Assembly: GCF_022808985.1 (NCBI RefSeq)
Contig: NZ_JAKZFT010000001.1
Location: 458,471-522,470 of the forward strand
DNA from: Geotalea sp. SG265
Lineage (GTDB): Bacteria > Desulfobacterota > Desulfuromonadia > Geobacterales > Geobacteraceae
Length of the DNA stretch: 64,000 nucleotides
Direction: 5' to 3'
Shown: positions 37,861 to 46,015 of the stretch, in pieces
Numbering within the stretch: position 1 is the stretch's first letter
How the letters are laid out: each line of letters begins with the position of its first letter
The notes under the pieces: generated by a model
Seen by the model: only the letters and a program-made list of their open reading frames with translations
Databases searched by the model: none
What the model was told of the DNA's origin: nothing
Translations under genes and position numbers: made by a program

Positions 37861-40125
37861 TCAATCCCCCCCTCGCCCCTTCAGGCCATGTTTATCCAGC
37901 AGCCTGTAAAAGCTCCTTCGAGGGATATTGGCAAGTTGTGCCGCTTTTGACACATTACCCCCGGCATCTGCCAGATAACGCTGGATGAGTTTCTTCTCGA
38001 CCTTCATGACGTGCGGCTCCCGCTCAAGTTTGAACGATTTCAGATCAGGAATCTCGTCGGCCTCTTCCGCATAGGTCTCGGCGAAAACGAGGGGCAGATT
38101 GCCCAGCTTGATGATCTCGTCATGGGTCAGAACGGCAGCCCGCTCGATGACGTTCTGCATCTCCCGGATATTGCCCGGCCACGAGTATTGCATCATCGCC
38201 TTGACTGCCCGATCTTCGATGCCGATGATACTCTTGTTCAGCTTGTTGCGCGCCTTCTCCAGAAAATGGTGGGCCAGGAGGGGAACGGACTCTATCCGGC
38301 TCCTAAGCGGCGGCATAGTTATGGAAAAGACGTTGAGCCGGTAGTAGAGATCCTCCCGGAACCAGCCGTCCCGGACCCCGTCCTCAAGCTCCTTGTTGGT
38401 GGCGGCAATGAGCCGAATATCGACTTTTTTCGCCACGGTCCCCCCCACCAGCCTGACCTCCCCCGAATCAAGCACCCGCAAGAGTTCTGCCTGCAGCTTC
38501 GGCGTAATGTCGCCGATTTCGTCTAGAAATATGGTACCCCCGTCCGCAGCCTCGAAGAGCCCTTTCTTATCGGTGATGGCGCCGGTGAAAGCTCCTTTTT
38601 TGTGGCCGAATAGCTCGCTTTCCAGGAGGGAGTCGGTGATGGTGGTGCAGTTGACCGTGACCAGCGGTTTGTCGTTTCGCTTGCTGTAGCGGTGGATGGC
38701 CCGGGCGGTCAGCTCCTTGCCGGTGCCAGATTCACCCCGGATAAGCACCGTCGTCGGCGTCGGTCCCACCTGCTTTATAAGGTCCAACACTTCGATTGTG
38801 CCGACATCGCTGCCGACGATGAACTCGTCGCCGTATTCCCGGTCCAGTTCCCTCCTGGCCAGCTCGTATTTCTCGATCAGCCGTCCCCGGTCCTCCACCA
38901 GTTGCTGCAGGGTATGGGGGAGACACATCTCCAGGTCGGCGAGCCCCTGGTAGACGGCAACCGCATATTCGCGGCAGGTGCGGTACCCGCAGGCGCGGCA
39001 GTTCAGCTCATCCTTCTGGGTAAACTTATTGGTGGCGTGAAGGATCTTCTTCACATCGCTCCCTTTCGGCACCTTCAGTTTGGCGTATTTTCCGGTAAAG
39101 GAGCGGCTCAGGGAAATGGGCCTCTGCTCGCCCTGGTAGTGGGGAGCCGTACGATAGGGGGCGTCGTTCTTGAAATGGGCGATGATCAGGTTGCGTTTGT
39201 AGAACTCGGTCAACTCCGATTTTTTTCCCGGTCCGCCGATACAGCCGTCGTAGCAGAAGCGGATATCGACGATACGGGGGGTGATGCGCCCGGCCGCCAG
39301 GTCCTTGATGATGCCCATGGCGTTGACCTCCCCCGCAGCAGTGACGATCTCGGTATCCAATGGGTCGGTGGCGATGGAGAAGGCCTTGAAGGTCCCCTCC
39401 GATATGGGAAAGAGGCGGCCAAGATGCGGCTCCAGGCCGTCGAAAACATCTTCCGCCAACTGCCCCGGGTCGATCCCCCGTTTATGGAAGATTTCCTCCA
39501 ATTCCCGATACGTGAGCACCATGTCGATGGCCCCTTTGGTCTCCTCCGCCTGAATCTCGAATTTTGCGGCAATACAGGAACTAAGGTAGACCACCTTCAC
39601 ATGATCACCAAGGGTGGCTTTGAGAAACCGGCCGATGGCGACCATGGGGGAAATGACCCCCACCAGGTTCCTGATCAAGCTCGGGTAATGGCGCTCGATG
39701 AGATCGACGATGGCCGGACAGTGGGAGGAAATCAGCGCATCGCTGCTCTGCTCCATGGCCTCCGCATATCCCGCTGCAACCAGTTCGACCCCGGCCGCCC
39801 CCTCGTGCACTTCGGCAAAACCAAGTTTTTTCAGCCCCGCGGCCAGCTGCCCGGGGGAAAGGGTGTGGAAAAAAGCGGGAAAGGAACAGCCAAGAACAGC
39901 GATAACCGGTTCTTCACCGGCAAGGAGATTCTCCATGACCCCCACCTTGTCAGTCACCACCTTGGCATGCTGGGGGCAGCTGCTCAGGCAGTTGCCGCAG
40001 CCTATGCAGCGCTCGAAGATGATCTCGGTGAAGCTCTTTTCCACCTTAATCGCCTTGACGGGGCAGCTGCGGACGCAGGAATAACATTTCTTGCATTTTT
40101 CCGTGAGGGTAACGATCGGTTCCAT
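37861..40125 (-). CDS. sigma-54-dependent regulator with [FeFe]-hydrogenase-like sensor module
   Basis: A 754-aa fusion. Residues 1-55: two 4Fe-4S ferredoxin motifs (C11, 14, 17, 21 and C40, 43, 46, 50). About 75-340: [FeFe]-hydrogenase large-subunit-like domain with cluster Cys in SSHCPAI, SSCIAAKFE and FCYDGCIGG. About 378-404: a CxxCxxxxC...C Fe-S domain (NCRACGYRTCREYA). Then a coiled coil, an AAA+ domain (GESGTGKELTARA, GAFTGA, GGTIFLDEIGD) and a Fis-type helix-turn-helix (VSKAAQLANIPRRSFYRLL). Relative to catalytic enzymes, the proton-relay Cys of TSCCP is His and the Lys of CxxK is Ala, so it probably senses H2, CO or redox state rather than turning over. ATG 40125 gives the ferredoxin start; no hydrogenase operon adjoins. 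Confidence 0.88.
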   Translation of the reverse strand: MEPIVTLTEKCKKCYSCVRSCPVKAIKVEKSFTEIIFERCIGCGNCLSSCPQHAKVVTDKVGVMENLLAGEEPVIAVLGCSFPAFFHTLSPGQLAAGLKKLGFAEVHEGAAGVELVAAGYAEAMEQSSDALISSHCPAIVDLIERHYPSLIRNLVGVISPMVAIGRFLKATLGDHVKVVYLSSCIAAKFEIQAEETKGAIDMVLTYRELEEIFHKRGIDPGQLAEDVFDGLEPHLGRLFPISEGTFKAFSIATDPLDTEIVTAAGEVNAMGIIKDLAAGRITPRIVDIRFCYDGCIGGPGKKSELTEFYKRNLIIAHFKNDAPYRTAPHYQGEQRPISLSRSFTGKYAKLKVPKGSDVKKILHATNKFTQKDELNCRACGYRTCREYAVAVYQGLADLEMCLPHTLQQLVEDRGRLIEKYELARRELDREYGDEFIVGSDVGTIEVLDLIKQVGPTPTTVLIRGESGTGKELTARAIHRYSKRNDKPLVTVNCTTITDSLLESELFGHKKGAFTGAITDKKGLFEAADGGTIFLDEIGDITPKLQAELLRVLDSGEVRLVGGTVAKKVDIRLIAATNKELEDGVRDGWFREDLYYRLNVFSITMPPLRSRIESVPLLAHHFLEKARNKLNKSIIGIEDRAVKAMMQYSWPGNIREMQNVIERAAVLTHDEIIKLGNLPLVFAETYAEEADEIPDLKSFKLEREPHVMKVEKKLIQRYLADAGGNVSKAAQLANIPRRSFYRLLDKHGLKGRGGD

Positions 40126-40523
40126 AAATTTTTTCCCAAGCGTATTGTGTACCAGGCAGAAATCAGCATAGACTAAGATAGAGAAATGTGCAAGAATTGG
40201 CACACTTTTTCGGCAGGCAAAAACGAGGCAAAAAAACACCCTAGTGACTAGGAGGGCAAGTCAGCTAGGGCATAATGAGGGTCTCACGACCCTCGCAACT
40301 CTTATCTTTGATTATAGTGTAACGCTCCCCATCGGGACTTGCAAGTCCTAAAAAAGTTAATTTTTTCGGCCGGTTTCGGCATTTTGCTGCCGCATCAGTG
40401 GCGGGCCGGCTCGTTTGGTATAATAAAAATCAGTAATCGCTCTGCAAACGGCTCCCCAGGATAGACCGACCGAGCCCCCGCAGAGCCCGCTTTCGCAAAA
40501 TAAATACAAAGGGAGATAACCCA
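40126..40523. promoter_or_regulatory. divergent promoter region with three dyads
   Basis: 398 bp between two divergent genes, with no ORF of note. It holds CCTAGTGACTAGG (40240-40252), a GAGGGTC/GACCCTC 7-bp hairpin with TCAC loop (40277-40294), and the perfect 14-bp palindrome GGACTTGCAAGTCC (40335-40348). A TATAAT box at 40419-40424 is a likely -10 for the transglutaminase-like gene, though its -35 is poor. I found no clean GG-N10-GC sigma-54 site here. Confidence 0.5.
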
Positions 40524-41975
40524 ATGTCCTTGCACCGTCTCATCCCTTGCTTGCTGCTTCTTTTAATCATGATACCGCTTGCAGCAGGCGCAGCAGCACC
40601 CATTCCCCGGCTGTTGGGGCCGCCCCTCGGGGAACGTTGGTTCAGCATCAGCATGAATGGAGAACGGGTCGGCTTCGCCCACACCGATGTGGTCGAAACG
40701 AAGGATGGTTATGAGCTTTTCAGCGAAGGGAGTGTTAAGCTCAAGGTCATGGCAGTATCCAGACAGTCATCGTCCCGGGAATGGTATCGGGTTGGCAAAG
40801 ATCTCTCTTTGAAATCGTTCCGGGTTGAACAGACCATCGACGGCACTCCCATGCGACTTAAAGGTACGGTTGAGGGCAAGGCGGTCAAGGCGGTGGTGGA
40901 ATCGGCCGGCAAGGTAACGAAGAAAAGCTTGAAGGTTAAGAAGAAGCTTCTCCCACCCCCGGCCCTGAATTTCTATCCCTCCACCCAGGGAGCGGTGCCG
41001 GAAAAAACCTACGAGGTGCAGATGCTGGATACGGAAGGTGTCAAGATCAAGGGGGTCGAAATCAAGGTCATCGGCGTGGAAGAGCGCCCTGGTGGAGTAA
41101 AGACTCTGCACCTGCAAAACGATCTCTACCCCTTCGTTGACAACGATATCTGGCTCGACCTATCAGGAAACACCCTTAAAGAATCTGTCCGGGACGACAT
41201 GATCCTTACCGTAGCCGAAGATGCGCTTACCGTGAGGACGTTCATGGCCGATGCGGCCCTGGCCAGAAAAGACCTGATCCTGAACTTCAGCATGATCAAA
41301 ACCGACCTTCCATTGAAAGATCCGGTCAGGCTTCAAGAGATGACAGTCTCATTCTCCGGCTTCCCCCCTGACTTCCCCCTCTTGCAGGACGCCCGGCAGC
41401 AGGTCACGAGACAAACGGACGGCACCGTTGTCGTCAAGACAACGAAGACCGCCACGGCAAAAATCGGCAGTGGCGAAGCAAATCCAGCGGCGCTCGCCCC
41501 TTTCCTGGAAGCCACGGCACGAATACCCTCCGATAACGGAGAACTGGCGGCAAAGGCAAAAGAGATAGCAGGAGGGGAGCAGGACCCGCGGAAGGTGGTC
41601 GAAAGGTTGGCCGGATGGGTGGCGACGAAAGTCAAGGGAGCTGCCATGGATAGCCAGCCCCCCCTGGAAACCATGAAGGGGGGAGAAGGAAACAGCCAGT
41701 CCCATGCCCGTCTCTATGTGACCATGGCCCGGGCCATGGGGATCCCGACCCGTTTCGTCGCCGGCCTGACCTACATCATGAACAAGGGCTTTGTTTACCA
41801 CAGCTGGGCGGAGAGCCACGTGGGGGAATGGCTGGCGGTCGATCCCACCATGGGAGAACTGCCGGTGGATGCGAGCCACATCAAGCTGATTGAAGGGGAG
41901 AGCCCGGAGGATTTCGCCCTCCTGGCCGCCGTCATCGGCAAGCTCCAGGGCGCCATCCTGGAGCAGCGCTACTGA
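40524..41975 (+). CDS. exported transglutaminase-like protein with catalytic Cys replaced by Ser
   Basis: A 483-aa protein with signal peptide (MSLHRLIPCLLLLLIMIPLA, cleavage after AGA). Residues about 30-330 form an N-terminal region of unknown fold; residues about 370-460 are a transglutaminase-like core. In the usual G-x-C-x-x-HA-x-L motif the Cys position is Ser (GNSQSHARLY); the His (YHSWAESHVG) and Asp (LAVDPTMG) remain. Cysteine-protease or transferase chemistry is therefore doubtful. It starts after AAAGGGAGATAACCC and ends just before the converging cbiO stop. Confidence 0.8.
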   Translation: MSLHRLIPCLLLLLIMIPLAAGAAAPIPRLLGPPLGERWFSISMNGERVGFAHTDVVETKDGYELFSEGSVKLKVMAVSRQSSSREWYRVGKDLSLKSFRVEQTIDGTPMRLKGTVEGKAVKAVVESAGKVTKKSLKVKKKLLPPPALNFYPSTQGAVPEKTYEVQMLDTEGVKIKGVEIKVIGVEERPGGVKTLHLQNDLYPFVDNDIWLDLSGNTLKESVRDDMILTVAEDALTVRTFMADAALARKDLILNFSMIKTDLPLKDPVRLQEMTVSFSGFPPDFPLLQDARQQVTRQTDGTVVVKTTKTATAKIGSGEANPAALAPFLEATARIPSDNGELAAKAKEIAGGEQDPRKVVERLAGWVATKVKGAAMDSQPPLETMKGGEGNSQSHARLYVTMARAMGIPTRFVAGLTYIMNKGFVYHSWAESHVGEWLAVDPTMGELPVDASHIKLIEGESPEDFALLAAVIGKLQGAILEQRY

Positions 41976-42824
41976 TCAGCGTTTACGCAGCATTTCCACG
42001 ATCTCCCGCCGCGCTTCGCCGATGGTCAACGGAATTCTCCCGAAGGGAAGCCGGTCCTCATGCTTGAGCCGGTGAATCAACTCGGCGATGTGGGGCAGCC
42101 GCAGTTTCACACTGGCCATTTCCTCGGGGGCGGTGAAAACCTCCTCCGGCACCCCTCCCCGCACCAGCCTTCCTTTGCCAAGGATATGCAGCCGGTGCAG
42201 GAAGACCGGCACAAGATCGACACTATGGGTGGCCATGACGATGGTCACCCCCTGCTCCCGGTTCAGTCTGGTCAGGAGTTCCATCATCCGGTATTCACCC
42301 ATGGGGTCCAGTCCCGCCGTCGGTTCGTCCAGAAGTAGAATCTCATGGCCCATGGCAAGAAGACCGGCAATGCAGATCCTTTTTTTCTGGCCATAGCTTA
42401 AGTTGTGGATGCCCTTGCCTCCCAATTCCCCCATCTCCACCGCCGCCAACGCCGCCCCGACCCGCTCCTGCACCTCATGCTCGCTGCAACCCATGTTGCG
42501 CGGACCGAAGGCCACATCCTCGAATACGGTATGGGCAAAGAGCTGATCGTCGGGGTTCTGGAAGACGAGTCCCATCGTGCGGTAGATCTCCCTCGGGTGG
42601 AGCTTCCGCACCTCCTCCCCGTCCAGCAGCACCTCTCCCCGGTACTCCTTGATCAGGCCGTCCATGATCCTGAGGAGCGTCGTTTTACCCGAACCATTGG
42701 CGCCGAGGATGCCGCAGAACTCGCCGCGGCCGATCTCCAAGCGGATATGGGCCAGCGCCGCCGTTCCATCGGGGTACTGGAAACTGTCGAGATTGACCGC
42801 GATGCGTGCTTTGGTGTCAGACAT
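41976..42824 (-). CDS. cbiO: cobalt ECF/ABC transporter ATP-binding protein
   Basis: A 282-aa ATPase of the CbiMNQO cobalt importer. Walker A GANGSGKTTLL, Q-loop LVFQNPDDQLF, signature NLSYGQKKR (an LSGGQ variant), Walker B EILLLDEPTAGLD, and the switch His in VMATHSVDL. The C-terminus has an added helical segment of about 50 residues. It overlaps cbiQ by 8 bp and is the last gene of the B12 operon. Confidence 0.93.
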   Translation of the reverse strand: MSDTKARIAVNLDSFQYPDGTAALAHIRLEIGRGEFCGILGANGSGKTTLLRIMDGLIKEYRGEVLLDGEEVRKLHPREIYRTMGLVFQNPDDQLFAHTVFEDVAFGPRNMGCSEHEVQERVGAALAAVEMGELGGKGIHNLSYGQKKRICIAGLLAMGHEILLLDEPTAGLDPMGEYRMMELLTRLNREQGVTIVMATHSVDLVPVFLHRLHILGKGRLVRGGVPEEVFTAPEEMASVKLRLPHIAELIHRLKHEDRLPFGRIPLTIGEARREIVEMLRKR

Positions 42825-43569
42825 GCCAAAATACTCCTAAAAGGGCAACCACCAGCGATGCGGCAGCTAATTCCTGCTTTCTGAGCGGCTGCTGCCGCAG
42901 GGGGGTTGTTCCGTCGTATCCCCGCTGGGCCATGGCGGTGGTGATGGTCTGGCTGCTGTCGAAGGCCTTTATGACCATGGCCCCGGCAAGGGTGCCGAAG
43001 CTGCGCAGCCCCTGTCGATACCCGACATACCCCAGGCGGTTCTTCTGGGCTCCGTAGACCACCATGGCGTCATCGTAGAGCAGAAAGAGGTAGCGCCAGG
43101 CAAAAAGGGCCACCTCGATCAACGCCGGGGGCAGCCGAAACCAGGCCAGCGCTGAGAGGAGCTCAGTAAAGGTAGTGGAAAACCCCAGGAGGGCCGCCAG
43201 GGAAACGGCTCCCGTGATGCGGCAGGCGATGAGTCCCCCGGCGACGAGGCCGTCGGCATAGCCGATAAGCGTTATCCCCCAGACTGAAAGAGAAAAAAGG
43301 GGGGCGGCGCCGGGGGTAAACATTTTGAACAGGAAAACGGCGGCGGCGAAGAGCAGCGGCTGGGCAAATCGCAGCAGCAGGTGCCGGGGGCGCACCCCGA
43401 GACGCAAGCAGGATGAGACGGAAAGAGCACCGACCAGCAGGGGGAAGACAAATCCTCGGCAGCTCAGGATCATGGGGAGCAGGACCAGAACGACCAGCAA
43501 TTTGACCCGCCCATCAAGGCGGTTTAGGAAATTGTCGGCACGCTCCGGCCGGTGCAGGGCATAGTGCAT
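42817..43569 (-). CDS. cbiQ: cobalt ECF transporter transmembrane subunit
   Basis: A 250-aa T-component with about five to six membrane helices. The ATPase-coupling motif appears as the Ala-Arg-Gly-like AMAQRGYDG near the C-terminus, and LDGRVKLLVVLVLLPMIL near the N-terminus is family-typical. It couples CbiO to the CbiM substrate subunit. The start overlaps the preceding gene by 1 bp. Confidence 0.92.
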   Translation of the reverse strand: MHYALHRPERADNFLNRLDGRVKLLVVLVLLPMILSCRGFVFPLLVGALSVSSCLRLGVRPRHLLLRFAQPLLFAAAVFLFKMFTPGAAPLFSLSVWGITLIGYADGLVAGGLIACRITGAVSLAALLGFSTTFTELLSALAWFRLPPALIEVALFAWRYLFLLYDDAMVVYGAQKNRLGYVGYRQGLRSFGTLAGAMVIKAFDSSQTITTAMAQRGYDGTTPLRQQPLRKQELAAASLVVALLGVFWHV

Positions 43570-43856
43570 TAGTGCTCCTTCCCGTCCGGTTTCGTGTCAA
43601 CAATGCTGCGCCAGTAGTAACCAGCCATAAACCCCCCGATAGCCCCGGCCCCCAGGAAAAGAAAAAGCAGAATGTCCCCCTCCCCCGGATCGATAAATGG
43701 CCTGCGGGGCTTGCGGCCATGCTCCGCGGCAATCTTCTCCAAGACCGCCTCGTCCACCCCCACATAGGAGCGGGGGGCACGGGTAAAGAAGAAGCAGCCC
43801 AGGAGAGCGGCAATCAGAATGATGTACAGCAGCTTGAACCGCTGTTTTTCAGGCAT
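43569..43856 (-). CDS. small two-helix CbiN-like subunit
   Basis: A 95-aa protein with one hydrophobic helix at residues 10-24, a charged extracytoplasmic loop (GVDEAVLEKIAAEHGRKPRR), and a second helix at 60-80 (ILLFLFLGAGAIGGFMAGYYW). This is the topology of CbiN, and it lies exactly between cbiM and cbiQ, overlapping both. Sequence similarity to classical CbiN is not obvious, so the role is drawn from place and topology. Confidence 0.7.
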   Translation of the reverse strand: MPEKQRFKLLYIILIAALLGCFFFTRAPRSYVGVDEAVLEKIAAEHGRKPRRPFIDPGEGDILLFLFLGAGAIGGFMAGYYWRSIVDTKPDGKEH

Positions 43857-44601
43857 GGGCCACCTTGCTCTCCTTAACCACCCCCATCTTCACCAGCAGA
43901 TCGGGACGCTTGCGCTGCAAGAGCGTCACCATGCCGGCGGTCATCGCCCCTTCAAGAATGCCCAAAGGCAGCTGGGTAGGAACGAATGCCAGGGCGATCT
44001 TTGTCGCCAGCGGCCAGAAGGGGGCAGTGCCGCGGATACCGGCAGCAAGTTCCGCCGAGGTGGTCAGATAGGTGCCCCAGTCGGTGGCGAGACCGGCGAA
44101 AAAAGCGGCAAGCGCCAGGGATGTCCCCACGCTGCGCAAGCCGCGAAAGACGAACCAGCCGGCAAAGGAACCCACGACCCCCATAGAGACAATGTCGGCA
44201 CCCAGGGTGGAGAGACCGCCGTGGGCAAGAAAGAGCGCCTGGAGCAGCAGCGAAACGGTGCTGATGACGACTCCGATCAGCGGGCCGGCGAGGATCGCGG
44301 CAATGCCAGTTCCGCAGGGATGGGAGCAGGTGCCTGCGGTGGGGACCGGTATGGGCATGCACGAGACGATAAAAACAACGGCGGCCAAAAGCCCAACCAA
44401 CGGCTTCATGGCCAGGTCGTCTTTTGCCAGGGTATTCAACCGCCGCACACCGAGGACGACAAAAGGTGCAGCTACGGCAAACCACAAGGCAGCCCAATTC
44501 AGCGGCAAAAGCCCCTCGCTGATATGCATGGCATAGGCGGGGGCGGCGACAAAATGCATCATAATTGTAAATGCCAGAACCTTTTTCACCTGCCCCCCCA
44601 A
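43849..44601 (-). CDS. cbiM: cobalt transport substrate-binding subunit
   Basis: A 250-aa multi-pass S-component. A signal-peptide-like segment (KVLAFTIMMHFVAAPAYA) precedes MHISEGLLPLNWAALW; cleavage after AYA would expose the Met-His N-terminus known to bind Co(II) in CbiM/NikM. The PTAGTCSHPCGTGIAAIL segment supplies further conserved His residues. It belongs to the riboswitch-controlled cobalamin operon, so cobalt rather than nickel is the likely cargo. Confidence 0.92.
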   Translation of the reverse strand: MGGQVKKVLAFTIMMHFVAAPAYAMHISEGLLPLNWAALWFAVAAPFVVLGVRRLNTLAKDDLAMKPLVGLLAAVVFIVSCMPIPVPTAGTCSHPCGTGIAAILAGPLIGVVISTVSLLLQALFLAHGGLSTLGADIVSMGVVGSFAGWFVFRGLRSVGTSLALAAFFAGLATDWGTYLTTSAELAAGIRGTAPFWPLATKIALAFVPTQLPLGILEGAMTAGMVTLLQRKRPDLLVKMGVVKESKVAHA

Positions 44602-44612
44602 GACCTTTCAAC

Positions 44613-44681
44613 CACGAATGTACGAGTCAACACGAAAATTTTGGCAATCTTCCAGCTGGCCTTCATTCGTAAACATTCGTG
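44613..44681. repeat. inverted repeat between bzaF-like gene and cbiM
   Basis: CACGAATGT (44613-44621) and ACATTCGTG (44673-44681) are perfect 9-bp inverted repeats, with an extra CATTCGT at 44664. They lie in the only sizeable gap within the operon (106 bp) and could form an RNA hairpin affecting the cobalt-transport half. Confidence 0.55.
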
Positions 44682-44707
44682 CCATTCGGGGCTGAACGTC
44701 TTTTGCC

Positions 44708-46015
44708 TCAAATTTTGTCCCCGCGCAGATCTCCGGCAAAGAGTTTCCCGGCGCCGCGGGAAGCGCAGAAATCACCGCACATGGTGCAGGTCGCCTCGTC
44801 CTCCGGAGTACGACTGGCGCGGATCGCCCGGGCATCCTCCGGGTAGAGGGCCAGTTGGAACTGCTTTTCCCAATTGAGGTCGCGGCGGGCCTTGGACATC
44901 TCCATGTCACGCTGCCGCCCCTTCTCCGGATATTTGTTCATATCGCCGATGTAGGCGGCGACCTTGGCCGCCTTCACCCCCTGGCGCACGTCCTCCTCGT
45001 TGGGGAGGGCCAGGTGTTCGGCGGGGGTGATGTAGCAGATGAGATCGGCGCCGAAACGGCTCGACTGGGCAGCGCCGATGGCCGCGGTAATGTGGTCGAA
45101 GCCGGGAGCCACGTCGGTGGAGATTGGTCCCAGCATGTAGTAGGGGGCGCCGCCGCTCATGCGCTTCTGCAGCTGGATGTTCCCCTCCACCTCGTCCAGA
45201 GGCACGTGTCCGGGACCTTCCACGAGCATCTGGCATCCCATGTCCCGGCCGATCTCCGAAAGCTCGCAGTTGATGAGCAGTTCCTGGATTTGGGCCCGGT
45301 CGCTGGAATCGTGGATCGCCCCGGCCCTGAGGCCGTTCCCCAGGGACAGGACCGTATCATATTTCTTGAGGATGGCCACCACCCGGTCGAACTTCTCATA
45401 GAGGGGGTTTTCCCGGTTGTTGGCCAGCATCCAGGCCACCATGGAGACGCCACCCTTGGAGACCAGCCCGCCGTAGCGGTAGCCCTGTTTGCGCAGCCGC
45501 TCGATGGTATAGAGATTGATGCCGCAATGGACCGCCATGAAGGCCATGCCGTCGGCGCACTGCTTTTCGATCAGGTCGAAGAGCATCTCCTCGTCCAGCT
45601 TATTGGGGTCGCCATGCTTGCGGGCCGCCTCGCAGAAGGCCTGGTAGAGGGGCACGTTGCCCACTGGCAGGTCCACCGCGGCGATCACCTCCCGGCGCAC
45701 CCGGTCCAGGTCCCCGCCTACGGAAAGTTCCATGAGGGTGTCGGCCCCCGATTCCTGGGCCGCCTTTGCCTTGCGCACCTCGGCCTCGTAATCGACGATG
45801 TCCGAAGAGGTGCCGATGGAGGCATTTACCTTGGTCCGGAGCCCCTTGCCGATCCCCACCGCCTGAGGCTTGCGACCGTGATTCCAGGGAATGACGATCT
45901 TCCCTTCGGCGACCATTTGCCGCACGTATTCGGGTGAAACTCCTTCGTCCTTGGCAACGGTGGCCATCTGGGTACTGATGATGCCCTCGCGGGCAAGTTC
46001 GATCTGGGTCTTCAT
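44708..46015 (-). CDS. bzaF: ThiC paralogue, probable 5-hydroxybenzimidazole synthase
   Basis: A 435-aa radical-SAM enzyme of the ThiC/BzaF family. It carries [33 protein letters not shown] and [14 protein letters not shown], and a C-terminal cluster motif CTMCGDFC. ThiC has CX2CX4C; here the spacing is CX2CX3C. Location decides the call: it sits among cobalamin genes behind a B12 riboswitch, with no TPP riboswitch, as described for Geobacter/Desulfuromonas BzaF, which converts aminoimidazole ribotide to 5-hydroxybenzimidazole, a B12 lower ligand. No bzaC/D/E methylation genes are seen. The start is ATG 46015 (AAGGAGATACC), overlapping cbiA by 4 bp. A true thiC cannot be excluded. Confidence 0.82.
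   Translation of the reverse strand: MKTQIELAREGIISTQMATVAKDEGVSPEYVRQMVAEGKIVIPWNHGRKPQAVGIGKGLRTKVNASIGTSSDIVDYEAEVRKAKAAQESGADTLMELSVGGDLDRVRREVIAAVDLPVGNVPLYQAFCEAARKHGDPNKLDEEMLFDLIEKQCADGMAFMAVHCGINLYTIERLRKQGYRYGGLVSKGGVSMVAWMLANNRENPLYEKFDRVVAILKKYDTVLSLGNGLRAGAIHDSSDRAQIQELLINCELSEIGRDMGCQMLVEGPGHVPLDEVEGNIQLQKRMSGGAPYYMLGPISTDVAPGFDHITAAIGAAQSSRFGADLICYITPAEHLALPNEEDVRQGVKAAKVAAYIGDMNKYPEKGRQRDMEMSKARRDLNWEKQFQLALYPEDARAIRASRTPEDEATCTMCGDFCASRGAGKLFAGDLRGDKI

Noticed and set aside
44708..46015. Plain annotation as thiamine gene thiC
   Set aside because: No TPP riboswitch or thiamine genes nearby, a different Cys spacing, and a B12-operon position make BzaF the better call, though not proven.
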